A stretch of DNA of 36,481 nt. It comes from a virus. The stretch is taken from the IMG/VR virus record IMGVR_UViG_3300032246_001298, positions 1-36,481 of that record, one strand, 5' to 3'. A program made the position numbers and the translations under genes. Below, piece after piece: positions 6,115 through 14,400 of this stretch (position 1 is the first letter of the stretch; every line of letters begins with the position of its first letter). Below the pieces are notes generated by a model. That model did no database searches, was not told the DNA's origin, and worked only from the letters and a program-made list of their open reading frames with translations.

Positions 6115-9100
6115 TATCCTACCTCCTTTACATATAAGGTTCCATCTTCCATTTCTGCAATTGCAGGATCACAAATCATTCCCGCCTGCATTTTTCCTAA
6201 CGCTTTTGTGTAAAGCTTTGGAAAAGCAATAACACGTTCTAACGCTTTGTCTGCATCAGATAAAATAATGTGAGCCATCATCTTATTTGCTTTTGTTTTA
6301 TAATGTGTAAAATCAAGTACCAATCGCTTACCTGAATCAATCTTTAATTTATCTCTGTATAACCATTGTACAAATGGGTCATCAATCTTATTAACAACAT
6401 CATCAATAGTTACATACTTGTGAATACGATTATCTCCTACTAAGAAAAAATACATCATCCCCGTCTCAATTTGTGTATTTTCGCTATGGAAGATACCAAC
6501 AGACCCAGTGTCATCTACAAGCTCCACACGGCTCCAGCCAGTTCCTTTTTTAATGGATTTAACCATGGCTAGGAGTACAAAACAACCTTCTTCAAGGAAC
6601 TCCTGTAGTGGATTGACCTGAGCTTTAATTGAAGGACTTAGCTTTCCTGTATCAAATTTTGGAATACCCAAATATTCATAAAGGTTTTCATTTTCATTAC
6701 CTTTGCGTGGATTATCTGGAAAAGCAGAAGCACCAATCATATTTAAAGAATCTAATGCTCTAGAGTTAATGCCGCTACCTTTTTGCATTGCTTTATCTGT
6801 AAAATCTTTATAAGTTTTAAAAGGTCTTAATGCAGTTATTTTACTTCCAATATTATCTGAAATATATTTAATGTTAGATAAGCCAAAACGAATTGAGTTG
6901 CCTTGAATACTAAAGTCTAGTTCAGATTCATTCACATGGGGTAATAGGACCTTAATTCCCAATCGCTTAGCCTCAAGGAGGTAGTCTGTTCTGGCATCTT
7001 TGTCTTTTTCATTTTTAAGAACTGCAAACATAAACTCAAGAGGGTAATAATACTTAAGCCAAGCCGTATAATAAGAGAGCATAGAATAAGCAATAGCGTG
7101 GGAACGGTTAAAAGAATAACCCGCATGAGCTTCAAAATCATGCCAAAGTTTTGCTGCATCTTCTGGCGTGATATGCTTGCTTGCACCTTCAATAAATTGA
7201 TCTTTAAATATATCAAACTCTTTTGCATCTTTCTTCTTTCCAATAATCTTACGAACTTTATCCGCTTCCATCCATGTCATACCACCCAGGTGTACGCAAG
7301 CTTGCATAACTTGTTCTTGATAAATAATAACTCCATATGTACGCTCTGTAAACTCATGCATAATTGGGTGAGCATATGTAATCATTTCATCACCCTTCTT
7401 GCGACGAATGTATGCTCCACCTACAGTATTCATAGCACCTGGTCGTACCAATGCATTAGATGCTGCAAGATCTTCAAATGTGCTAACACCCATCTTCATT
7501 AAAAGATTTGTATAAGGTGTTGCTTCAGCTTGAAAAACACCCTTGGTAAATCCATTTGAAAGCATTTCAAATACCTTTGGATCATCAAGTGTTAAAGATT
7601 TTAGGTCAATTTTCTTTTTGCTAATCTTCTGAATAGTCTGCAACGTATCATCAATAACTGATAATGTTTTGAGTCCAAGTACGTCAAGTTTAATTAAACC
7701 TAAATCTGCTGTTTGTTCCATATCATATGCAACAACTGGGATACGTCCAGACACTGAATCATCTGGGTCTTTGCGTGTTTCAATTGGAACATACTTGCTA
7801 ATATCATCCTTGGCTACAACAACTCCCGCTGCATGCATACCATTTCCACGAATTTTGCCACGAAGCATAGAGGCATACTTTGTAACTTCTGGATACTTTT
7901 TGCGAAACTCTTCTGTATTTGGACTTGTTTCATATTCTTCAAATGTTTCTACATGCTTAAGAGTTCTTTCAACTTCTTTAAGTGGTACTAAAAATGTACG
8001 AGCAACATCTTTAATAACACCTTTATCTTTAAAATATTGATATGTAGAGATAGAAGCAACGTGCTTAAATTTTTTGCGAAGATATTCTTTAACTTCTCCA
8101 CGACGACGATCCATAAAATCTGTATCAATATCTGGAAAGTCATTACGTTCTGGATTAATAAATCGGAAGAACAGTAAATCAAATTTTATTGGGTCTACTT
8201 CTGTAATACCCATTAAATAACATACTAAAGATCCTGCTGCAGATCCACGTCCTGGTCCAACCAAGATGTTATTTTCTTTAGCCCAGCCCACCATATCGCC
8301 AACAACAAGGAAGTAACTAGCAAAGTTTTTATCAGCAATAACTTTAAGCTCTTCTTTGAGTCTTTCTCTATATGTTTCATTATCTAATCCCATTTCTACT
8401 AAAGACTTCTCACATAAATCTTTTACTGTTTTTAATGCATTCTTTTTTGGTACTGGAAGCAAATCAAGATTTTCATGGAAATCATATGCTTCAACTTTAT
8501 CAGCAATCTCTATTGATGATTCATAAATATCTTTGCGTTGAATTCCCGTTTTAATAAAGTCTTCTTCAATTTCATTGCGGGATTGAATATAAACGTTAAT
8601 GTCAGCGAAAGAAATAGGGCGATTGGGATAAAGATGGTCAAAGCGATCAATAATATTAGATCGTAAACGACCACTTGTATAATCTGCTTCTTTGTTCTGT
8701 GTTGGTTTGGTAGATAAGATAAGTAAAAGCTCTTCCAAATCCCGTTCTTCTTTAACTGCAAAATGACAATCTCCTGTAGCAACTGGCTTAACATTAAATT
8801 CATCTGCTAATTCAAGCAAAGTATTGTTAAGTTCAATCGGATTGTGTGCTTGCACTTCAATATAAAAATCTTTACCAAAACGACCTTTAAATGATTTGAC
8901 AAGTTCTCTTGCCTTATCCATTTCATTACGCTCAATAGCCTTAGAAATAAGTCCATTCATACAACCAGATATAACAATTATACCGTCGCCATACTCAAAA
9001 AGTACTTCCATATCAATACGTGGTTTGTGATAATAACCTTCTGTCCAAGCAATCTGTGAAAGCTTTTGAAGGTTCTTTAAACCTAAATCATTTTTTGCAA

Positions 9101-9389
9101 GAAGTATAATGTGGTTGTAAAGAGAAGTATTATCTTCACGTTTTGAAACCGCTCTTTTGTCAAACCTGTCTGTAGCAGAAATATATGCTTCTAGCCCAAG
9201 TATAGGCTTCATTTCAAGTTCTTTTGCAGCAATCTGCATATCTCTATGAGATGCAAGGCTGCCATGATCAGTAATAGCCAAACATGCCTGACCTTGATTT
9301 TTTGCAGCCACAAGTAATTCATGTGGTGTATTTAAACCATCCATAAGCGAATAGTGCGAATGGACATGCAAGTGAACAAAGTCAGACAT
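6114..9389 (-). CDS. dnaE: DNA polymerase III alpha subunit (DnaE type, PHP domain)
   Basis: This 1,091-residue C-family replicative polymerase opens with a PHP domain (HLHVHSHYSLMDG, H6/H8/H10, and AITDHGS near residue 38). The palm follows with GPGRGSAAGSL and the catalytic PDIDTDF near residues 419-425, then FQAEATPY, YQEQVM and the KKDAKEFD fingers region, a helix-hairpin-helix-like segment near 870, and an OB-fold (RVELVDDTGSVGIF). It lacks an inserted DnaQ exonuclease, so proofreading could come from the PHP domain, whose histidines look intact, or from the host. It would copy the phage genome. No beta clamp or clamp-loader gene is seen in this window, so host factors may be used. The length is slightly below E. 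coli DnaE (1,160). Confidence 0.97.
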   Translation of the reverse strand: MSDFVHLHVHSHYSLMDGLNTPHELLVAAKNQGQACLAITDHGSLASHRDMQIAAKELEMKPILGLEAYISATDRFDKRAVSKREDNTSLYNHIILLAKNDLGLKNLQKLSQIAWTEGYYHKPRIDMEVLFEYGDGIIVISGCMNGLISKAIERNEMDKARELVKSFKGRFGKDFYIEVQAHNPIELNNTLLELADEFNVKPVATGDCHFAVKEERDLEELLLILSTKPTQNKEADYTSGRLRSNIIDRFDHLYPNRPISFADINVYIQSRNEIEEDFIKTGIQRKDIYESSIEIADKVEAYDFHENLDLLPVPKKNALKTVKDLCEKSLVEMGLDNETYRERLKEELKVIADKNFASYFLVVGDMVGWAKENNILVGPGRGSAAGSLVCYLMGITEVDPIKFDLLFFRFINPERNDFPDIDTDFMDRRRGEVKEYLRKKFKHVASISTYQYFKDKGVIKDVARTFLVPLKEVERTLKHVETFEEYETSPNTEEFRKKYPEVTKYASMLRGKIRGNGMHAAGVVVAKDDISKYVPIETRKDPDDSVSGRIPVVAYDMEQTADLGLIKLDVLGLKTLSVIDDTLQTIQKISKKKIDLKSLTLDDPKVFEMLSNGFTKGVFQAEATPYTNLLMKMGVSTFEDLAASNALVRPGAMNTVGGAYIRRKKGDEMITYAHPIMHEFTERTYGVIIYQEQVMQACVHLGGMTWMEADKVRKIIGKKKDAKEFDIFKDQFIEGASKHITPEDAAKLWHDFEAHAGYSFNRSHAIAYSMLSYYTAWLKYYYPLEFMFAVLKNEKDKDARTDYLLEAKRLGIKVLLPHVNESELDFSIQGNSIRFGLSNIKYISDNIGSKITALRPFKTYKDFTDKAMQKGSGINSRALDSLNMIGASAFPDNPRKGNENENLYEYLGIPKFDTGKLSPSIKAQVNPLQEFLEEGCFVLLAMVKSIKKGTGWSRVELVDDTGSVGIFHSENTQIETGMMYFFLVGDNRIHKYVTIDDVVNKIDDPFVQWLYRDKLKIDSGKRLVLDFTHYKTKANKMMAHIILSDADKALERVIAFPKLYTKALGKMQAGMICDPAIAEMEDGTLYVKEVG

Positions 9390-9413
9390 GTTTAGCTTTC
9401 TATTAGTTAGTTA

Positions 9414-10091
9414 TTACCACTCAACAGCAGAAGAGGTGGATGATGCTTCTGCGCTTGATGAGTCAGAAGTAATTCCAAGATAGAAATTCTCCTGCTCTGG
9501 ATATTGAACGTCACGAACTGCTGTCTTGGCAAGGTCAAACAGCTCATACTTATCAAAATCAATGTCTCCTGCATTTGCAGTAGGTAGAGGAATAATTGAA
9601 TAATTAGTATCAGTCTTCTCTCCTGTACGCTTTAGCTTCCAGTTAAGGTTTGTGATGCTTCCTGTTTCCCCCGCATATGCAACAACTTCTTGTGTTGCTG
9701 ACTTAGGACCAACGCCCTGTGAAAAAATAGCAACGTATGGTTCTTCTGTACCATCATCAACTAATACGTTTGCATAGAAACGTTGACGACCTTTCCAACC
9801 AGACTTTGGGTCACGACGATGCATTTCACATCCGTAGCAACGACCTTGATCTTCAATTGTGCAAAGCGCCTTACGCTTGTAGTCATGCGGATTTGTGTGT
9901 TCAATTGCAATAAAAGCTAAACCAGCTTTTTCAACATATGTTGGTGAGTCTGGATCAATTTCTTGCATGAAACGGATTTTTAATGATTGGCCATCTTTTA
10001 ATTGTAGCCATCTTCCTTTTTGTGAATCACTTGAATGTGATTTTTGTTCCATTTGAAGGTTCATTGCCTTCAAGCCTGTTACGATTCCCAT
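9414..10091 (-). CDS. Putative single-stranded DNA-binding protein (gp32-like)
   Basis: The protein has 225 residues. After a basic, serine-rich lead-in (QKSHSSDSQKGRWLQL) it has an OB-fold-like region with a possible Zn site: H65/H69, C77, C85-x2-C88 and H91, followed by KGRQRFYANVLVDDG. This resembles the gp32-type phage SSBs, where a Zn-knuckle interrupts the OB-fold. The C-terminus is low-complexity serine/alanine with acidic residues and ends in a hydrophobic tryptophan (VEW), the kind of tail that binds polymerase or helicase. It lies between the primase and polymerase genes, the expected place for a replisome SSB. The start has AAGGAG seven bases upstream, just after an extended -10 promoter. 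Confidence 0.72.
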   Translation of the reverse strand: MGIVTGLKAMNLQMEQKSHSSDSQKGRWLQLKDGQSLKIRFMQEIDPDSPTYVEKAGLAFIAIEHTNPHDYKRKALCTIEDQGRCYGCEMHRRDPKSGWKGRQRFYANVLVDDGTEEPYVAIFSQGVGPKSATQEVVAYAGETGSITNLNWKLKRTGEKTDTNYSIIPLPTANAGDIDFDKYELFDLAKTAVRDVQYPEQENFYLGITSDSSSAEASSTSSAVEW

Positions 10092-10136
10092 ATATTTTCT
10101 CCTTGTATAGTGAGCTGTAGATGCTCTGTTATTACC

Positions 10137-10145
10137 ATTATATCA
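10137..10145 (-). promoter_or_regulatory. Extended -10 promoter element TGATATAAT before the SSB gene
   Basis: The minus strand reads ATGTGATATAATGG, TGATATAAT being a perfect extended -10 whose TG comes from the primase TGA stop. The next gene's ribosome site AAGGAG lies 28 bases downstream. A leader with GAGC/GCTC hairpin and the AGAGCATCTACA sequence follows. No good -35 box is seen. Confidence 0.55.
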
Positions 10146-11102
10146 CATAACAGCGTACTCAAAATGCGAAATTGCATTTTTAATACATTGTTTTATTTCT
10201 TCGTCAGTCATATCTCCTACATCTTTTGCAGAATGAGGATACATTACATTGTGGTCATATTTAGCCCACAAAACATTTTTACTCTTTAATTTATTAGCAA
10301 TTGTCATGCCTAAAGATTTACCCGCTGCATCTGCATCAGTCATTATAATAATTGTAGATGCATATTTATTTAAATGTTGAATATTAATATCTGATATGCT
10401 ACCACCTAATGTAGCAACTGCATTTGGAAACCCTGCCTGCCATAAACGAATAGCATCAAAACTAGACTCAACAACAATAATAGTTCCACCTTCACGCTTT
10501 GCCCTATGTAAATTAAACATGGTTTTATTACGTGGAAGATTAGGGCTATTTTTAAATGCTTTGCCTTCAATTGATCTACCAATAATTCCAACTGGAAGTC
10601 CATCTGGTGAATGCAATGGAACTGTAACCATTGCTTGTTTATCTGAGTAACCAAGTTTAAAATGATTAATTGCATCTAAACCTATTTGACGTGAATTAAA
10701 ATACTCTACGGCTTTTGGATTGTTTGCCATATCGCTATACAACTTATCTAAAGTGTCCTGCGAAAATTTTGTAAACTCTGGTTTGTCATCAAGTAAATCT
10801 TTTAACCCATCTTCAAATGCTTCCGCTTCTGTTTGTTTGTTTGAAGATATAAAACGCAAAGCTTCAAAATCATTTCTATTTGTTAATTGTTTTACAAGGT
10901 CTAAAACTGTACCCGATGAATTACAATTTTGATTGTAACAAATATAAAGACCTTTTGAATAACTTACTGCAAAAGCTGGTGAATCAACATTATGATGAAA
11001 AGGGCATAAACATAAAAAGTCTGTTCCTGTTTGTGAAACAATATCAATATTGCAGGAACGCAAAATAGAGCGGAGATCCGCTTTGCTATATGCATCTAAC
11101 AT
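10143..11102 (-). CDS. DNA primase, DnaG-type, lacking the helicase-binding domain
   Basis: This 319-residue primase has an N-terminal CHC2 zinc-binding domain (C33-x2-H36, then C55-x4-C60) and a TOPRIM catalytic domain with E212 (IVVESSFDA) and TDADAAG (D256, D258). The zinc domain recognises template and the TOPRIM domain makes RNA primers for the lagging strand. It is about half the length of bacterial DnaG: the C-terminal DnaB-binding helical domain is missing, so contact with the helicase must be made some other way. The ribosome site AAAGGA is eight bases before the ATG. Three bases separate it from the preceding gene's stop. Confidence 0.93.
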   Translation of the reverse strand: MLDAYSKADLRSILRSCNIDIVSQTGTDFLCLCPFHHNVDSPAFAVSYSKGLYICYNQNCNSSGTVLDLVKQLTNRNDFEALRFISSNKQTEAEAFEDGLKDLLDDKPEFTKFSQDTLDKLYSDMANNPKAVEYFNSRQIGLDAINHFKLGYSDKQAMVTVPLHSPDGLPVGIIGRSIEGKAFKNSPNLPRNKTMFNLHRAKREGGTIIVVESSFDAIRLWQAGFPNAVATLGGSISDINIQHLNKYASTIIIMTDADAAGKSLGMTIANKLKSKNVLWAKYDHNVMYPHSAKDVGDMTDEEIKQCIKNAISHFEYAVM

Positions 11103-11105
11103 TTA

Positions 11106-11387
11106 TTATCCTTTAGGTATTAAACTCTGTCCCGAGAAACCTTCATACTTCAGTGCTTTGGCTTTCCCAAGATAAATCCCGTACATAACTAGGTTGAAGG
11201 TGTAATGATCCTTTTCCTCGTTATATTTTATATTAAATTGTGGCTGTATGTCAAGGACGGGAATATAGCCTTTGTCCCTCATCTGCTGGACTAAAAGCCT
11301 TTCGTAATTCTCTCTAGAGCTTTGGAGTTTGGAATCATCTACAATGGTTCCGCTTATCCAAAAGTCATGTATTTTTCTTGGGTACAT
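11106..11387 (-). CDS. Hypothetical protein (93 aa)
   Basis: A 93-residue protein with alternating strand and helix character: IHDFWISGTIVDD, then an amphipathic helix ENYERLLVQQMRDKGY, then strands VLDIQPQFNIKYNEEKDHYTFNLVMYGIYLG. No catalytic or metal-binding motif stands out. It sits between the helicase and primase genes and is separated from the helicase gene by 50 bases that contain an extended -10 promoter. It could be an accessory replisome protein by position only. The small alpha/beta core resembles proteins I have seen in actinobacteriophages without a function. Confidence 0.7.
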   Translation of the reverse strand: MYPRKIHDFWISGTIVDDSKLQSSRENYERLLVQQMRDKGYIPVLDIQPQFNIKYNEEKDHYTFNLVMYGIYLGKAKALKYEGFSGQSLIPKG

Positions 11388-11408
11388 GGCTGCCTAACTG
11401 TCTTGATA

Positions 11409-11417
11409 ATTATACCA
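11409..11417 (-). promoter_or_regulatory. Extended -10 promoter element TGGTATAAT before the 93-aa gene
   Basis: In the 50-base gap after the helicase gene the minus strand reads CTTGGTATAATTATC, a perfect extended -10. The start point should fall about 7 bases downstream, leaving a leader of about 15 bases before the ATG. It lacks a clear -35 box. It matches the elements at 22437 and 32787 over TGGTATAAT. Confidence 0.55.
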
Positions 11418-11437
11418 AGTTAGCCAGACATTACATA

Positions 11438-12664
11438 TTATCCAATAGGAATATCGTAGACTTCCTTAACAATTCCCCGATTAAGATCCCAATCTAGATA
11501 CATTCCAAATTCGGTTCCATGACGGTTCTTACGACTTACAATCTCCATGATATTGCTATCAGGATTTTTATGGATTGCCATAGCCATATCAGCATCATAT
11601 TCAATAGCCTTAGACCAAGCAACTTGGCTTAGCATTGGCGGTGAATCATGATCTGCTACTTCTTCTGCAGTTGCAGCAGTAATATCAATAATTGGAATGT
11701 TGTTAGACATAGCCAACTTCTTGAAAGACTTTGAAATATTCATGTTACGTTCTGTAGGACCTTTTGAATTTTGATTATCAGCAAATAGCTGGTGATAATC
11801 AAGAATAACAATATCTGGTTTATATTGATCAATCTTTCCTTGAATAACGTTAGGTGTTACTTCACCCATACCCTCATTTGAAACTAAGATAAATTGGTTT
11901 TTGTTGGCAAATTTCTTTGAACCCCAATCATCAAATTGATCAATATTAACATCACCTCTGGCAAAGTCTGATGCCTTAAATAATCCCGACCCCATCATTG
12001 TATAAATACGGTCACGCATATTCTCAGGTGTCATTTCAAGGGATACAATCATTGGTTTAAAGCCCTGTTCCCAGGCTTTGCAGGCCAAATAAGACGAGAA
12101 CCACGTCTTACCCTTACCTGGCCAACCAATCATCACAATAAGGTGTCCTGGAGCCATTCCAGTAGGGTATGCGTAGTCAATAGCCTTGAAGCCTGTCATG
12201 ATTCCTGGGCTTCCGCCCATAGCATCAGAACGATCTTTAATGGCTTGAAAATGTTTTTCTGCCTCTTTATAATCAGTAAGGTCAACGTCTCTAACATTTG
12301 ACGTTAATCTGCCAAGGGTAGCAAGCTCTGTTTGCATTTGAGCAATGACTCTACCTGATGCTTCGGTTTTTAAACTTGCTCCAGATGATAACAATAGATT
12401 ACGTAAACGACTAGCAAGGTATTCATTTTTAAGTTGGTCTAAATAGTAGGCTGTTTCACCTTTAGTTTTAGTTGGTTCAAAATCTTTAAATTTTTCAGTC
12501 AGCACAGAAACATCAGGTACGGCTTTAAACTTTAAATAGTAAGACTTAAGACCCTCCCACACATCTCTGTGTGAAGTAAAGACCTCATCAATATTTCCAG
12601 ACATTACTACGGAAATATCTTTATTCTCACATATTGCTGTGATTACTGCTGATTCTGTATTCAT
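11438..12664 (-). CDS. dnaB: Replicative DNA helicase, DnaB type
   Basis: This 408-residue protein has an N-terminal helical domain and a RecA-like motor domain. Seen in order are FKAIDYAYPTGMAPG, Walker A GWPGKGKT (180-187), SLEM (E210), Walker B DIVILDYHQL (D289), and the late WSKAIEYDADMAM...SRKNRHG with the arginine-finger region. It is a hexameric 5'-3' helicase that opens the fork. I use the ATG at 12664; a TTG at 12679 would add five residues but has a weaker ribosome site. Its start lies inside the end of the 119-residue upstream gene (38-base overlap), which suggests coupled synthesis. The helicase-binding domain absent from the primase would have to be supplied by other proteins, perhaps that neighbour. 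Confidence 0.94.
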   Translation of the reverse strand: MNTESAVITAICENKDISVVMSGNIDEVFTSHRDVWEGLKSYYLKFKAVPDVSVLTEKFKDFEPTKTKGETAYYLDQLKNEYLASRLRNLLLSSGASLKTEASGRVIAQMQTELATLGRLTSNVRDVDLTDYKEAEKHFQAIKDRSDAMGGSPGIMTGFKAIDYAYPTGMAPGHLIVMIGWPGKGKTWFSSYLACKAWEQGFKPMIVSLEMTPENMRDRIYTMMGSGLFKASDFARGDVNIDQFDDWGSKKFANKNQFILVSNEGMGEVTPNVIQGKIDQYKPDIVILDYHQLFADNQNSKGPTERNMNISKSFKKLAMSNNIPIIDITAATAEEVADHDSPPMLSQVAWSKAIEYDADMAMAIHKNPDSNIMEIVSRKNRHGTEFGMYLDWDLNRGIVKEVYDIPIG

Positions 12665-12986
12665 TGTCTCTTTCTTCAACCATAGTTTTTGTTTTAGCTC
12701 TGATTAGCTCACGACGTATTTTGTCTTCTTCAATTTGAGTAAGAGTTAAATCTATTTTCTCAAAGTTATAAAAGAACCACTGAAGTGGGTGGCCTGGACG
12801 AGTAGTTTTAAAATAATACTCTAACAACTCCTTGGCTCTGTCATAACCAATACTATCAATAACATCTTGCATAGCCCACTTCTCACGATAACGATTTACA
12901 ACTGGTGCTTTGCCATAGACCTGCTTATATAAAGCACAATAAAACCCAACTAAACCGTAGGCTAACTTTGCTTCATCCTTGGTCAT
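12627..12986 (-). CDS. Putative helicase-loader-like or replication accessory protein (119 aa)
   Basis: The protein is helical with a conserved aromatic core: AYGLVGFYCALYKQVYGKAPVVNRYREKW and ELLEYYFKTTRPGHPLQWFFYNFEKID, then a charged C-terminal helix (EEDKIRRELIRAKTKTM). It sits immediately before the DnaB-type helicase gene and overlaps it. Phages often place a helicase loader here, and the aromatic helical core is compatible with such a protein, but no sequence motif proves it, and there is no Walker motif, so it is not a DnaC-type loader. I regard the role as inference from position. Confidence 0.65.
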   Translation of the reverse strand: MTKDEAKLAYGLVGFYCALYKQVYGKAPVVNRYREKWAMQDVIDSIGYDRAKELLEYYFKTTRPGHPLQWFFYNFEKIDLTLTQIEEDKIRRELIRAKTKTMVEERDNEYRISSNHSNM

Positions 12987-13192
12987 TTTTTACCTTTAAG
13001 TTCCTGCTCTATCTCGCCAACTTTTTCCATTAACTTTTTTTCTACAAAAGTATATACTCTATTTGTAGCTTCGTCAATAGTTTCACCCTGACGTTGATAA
13101 TCTTCAATTCCAATGCCAACTTTTAAACTTTCAAAATTTCCTAAGTTGCGAGTAAATTGTAAATCAACTTTAACGTTAGTTTGATTCGTCAT
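12983..13192 (-). CDS. Hypothetical protein (69 aa)
   Basis: A 69-residue protein with a beta-rich N-terminal half (VKVDLQFTRNLGNFESLKVGIGIEDYQ) followed by helices, RQGETIDEATNRVYTFVEKKLMEKVGEIEQELK. The pattern LxxNLGNYES...GETxDxAxxRVYxxVE recurs, in my memory, in many actinobacteriophage replication regions, always unannotated. It overlaps the next gene's ATG as ATGA. A link to replication is by neighbourhood only. Confidence 0.7.
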   Translation of the reverse strand: MTNQTNVKVDLQFTRNLGNFESLKVGIGIEDYQRQGETIDEATNRVYTFVEKKLMEKVGEIEQELKGKK

Positions 13193-13415
13193 CTTTCAGG
13201 GTCTCTTCCTTTTCCATTAATGCAAAGCCTGGCTTAAACTTTTTGTGACCCTTATCTGATAAATGTTGATAAAGCATCATTAAGCGATCTGATATTGCTA
13301 TCATAGCATCTAAATCCTCTTTTTGTCCAGCTATCTCCATGGCATATTCCAAAACTCTAATTGCAGCATCAAGAGTTTGTTTTGCTTCTTTACTTAATTT
13401 ATTATTCTCTACCAT
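13176..13415 (-). CDS. Hypothetical helical protein (79 aa)
   Basis: This 79-residue protein is dominated by two amphipathic helices (LSKEAKQTLDAAIRVLEYAMEIAGQ and DLDAMIAISDRLMMLYQHLSDK) followed by a short, acidic tail. The first helix has a heptad-like spacing that could support dimerisation. No signal peptide, membrane span or metal site is visible. It overlaps the preceding HTH gene by 7 bases and the following gene by 17. I do not recognise a function. Confidence 0.7.
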   Translation of the reverse strand: MVENNKLSKEAKQTLDAAIRVLEYAMEIAGQKEDLDAMIAISDRLMMLYQHLSDKGHKKFKPGFALMEKEETLKDDESN

Positions 13416-13957
13416 TCAGGTTGTTTCCAAACTGGACTGAACGTCCCATCATTATTTTTAATATATAAAATATTTTCTTGTCTCATCATAGCTTCTATTT
13501 CCGCTCTACTAGGCATATTTCCTGGATGCACTTCTCCATCATTTCTAGGCCTGCCCCTGTGGACAGTTTTAAAAAACTCATGCATTTCTCTAACATCATC
13601 TTCACTCCAATAGTATTTGCCTGGAGTTTTTTTACCATTTAAAGAATAAACTTGTTGTGGTTTTTTAATATTACCCGCATACAAATGTCTTTTGATCGTA
13701 TCTTCATGTCTTCCAATAATTTTACAAACTTTGGAAAGAGGGTAAGCGTTTTGCATATTTTTTTTAACGTCAGTCAATACAAATGCTACACGCTTACCCA
13801 TCTCGTAATCCCAGGCGACCATTAGATCTTCTGCTCTTGATTGTCTTAAGACTTTATAAAGCTTAGTATTTAAATAAAAATACCGTAACTTTTGTGAAGC
13901 CTTTCCTCGTTTTTTGACAGCCATATACCGAACCTTGAATCTCTCTTGATCATCCAT
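13409..13957 (-). CDS. Helix-turn-helix DNA-binding protein (MerR/excisionase-like domain)
   Basis: The protein has 182 residues. After a basic first third (VKKRGKASQKLRYFYL) it has a winged helix-turn-helix: AYPLSKVCKIIGRHEDTIKRHLYAGNI (71-97), then YSLNGKKTPGKYYWSEDDVREMHEFF, where the wing and following helix fit the MerR/excisionase pattern. The C-terminal HRGRPRNDG motif resembles a basic AT-hook-like stretch. It probably binds DNA as a regulator of early genes or at an origin; the site is unknown. The start at 13957 overlaps the Zn-ribbon gene by 88 bases. An internal ATG at 13924 would shorten the overlap to 55 bases, with AAGG nine bases upstream, so the start is not settled. Confidence 0.75.
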   Translation of the reverse strand: MDDQERFKVRYMAVKKRGKASQKLRYFYLNTKLYKVLRQSRAEDLMVAWDYEMGKRVAFVLTDVKKNMQNAYPLSKVCKIIGRHEDTIKRHLYAGNIKKPQQVYSLNGKKTPGKYYWSEDDVREMHEFFKTVHRGRPRNDGEVHPGNMPSRAEIEAMMRQENILYIKNNDGTFSPVWKQPEW

Positions 13958-14052
13958 CTATTCCCACACATAATGCAATACAGTTCAACACGGATTTTTT
14001 GGGAATAAACCCTGTCTACAAAAACCCTGCCATTACATCTTTTACAATACAT
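13870..14052 (-). CDS. Small CxxC-CxxC zinc-ribbon protein (60 aa)
   Basis: The 60-residue product has a textbook zinc ribbon, C3-x2-C6 and C26-x2-C29, with strands RVFVDRVYSQKIRVELYC between the knuckles. The C-terminus is basic and aromatic. It is the first gene of the replication block after the candidate holin gene and overlaps the HTH gene by 88 bases in a different frame, so the C-terminal half shares DNA with the HTH protein's N-terminus. In actinobacteriophages such a ribbon is often found just ahead of an HTH gene, as I recall. A role in DNA binding or transcription is likely but not shown. Confidence 0.72.
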   Translation of the reverse strand: MYCKRCNGRVFVDRVYSQKIRVELYCIMCGNRWMIKRDSRFGIWLSKNEERLHKSYGIFI

Positions 14053-14071
14053 TATTTAGTTTTTCTTTTTT

Positions 14072-14374
14072 CTACTTAGAAGTTGACTTCTTTGCGCTAA
14101 CCTTCTTAGGCTTTGTAGCCTCATCAAGCTTCTTAGTAACGGCTGATGTTGCAAATTGTGCAACCATGCCAAACGCTGGGTCTTTCTTATTTACATAGCG
14201 TAATGCTACTGGAACAAGAGATGCCCATAGAGAGTTTGCTACTAGCAACCACTCATGTCCGCCAAAACTTGAAATGGCTACATGTGTTGTTGATGCAACA
14301 ATTGTTGCTGCTCCAATAACCTGACCAACCAAATTTCGAACGTAAGATTCAATCATTGCCTGATTAATCTTCAT
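14072..14374 (-). CDS. Small membrane protein, candidate holin
   Basis: This 100-residue protein has two hydrophobic segments, about residues 13-36 (NLVGQVIGAATIVASTTHVAI) and 41-60 (WLLVANSLWASLVPVALRY), then a polar turn (VNKKDPAFG) and a strongly basic C-terminal tail (KKLDEATKPKKVSAKK). Two spans plus a positive tail are typical of class II holins, which open the membrane for the endolysin. No endolysin gene is in this window, so the lysis assignment stays open; it might also be an unrelated small membrane protein. The ribosome site AAGGAG lies 10 bases before the ATG. The leader ahead of it contains a nested inverted repeat. Confidence 0.55.
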   Translation of the reverse strand: MKINQAMIESYVRNLVGQVIGAATIVASTTHVAISSFGGHEWLLVANSLWASLVPVALRYVNKKDPAFGMVAQFATSAVTKKLDEATKPKKVSAKKSTSK

Positions 14375-14400
14375 ATTTTTATTTCTCCTTATTTGTTAGT

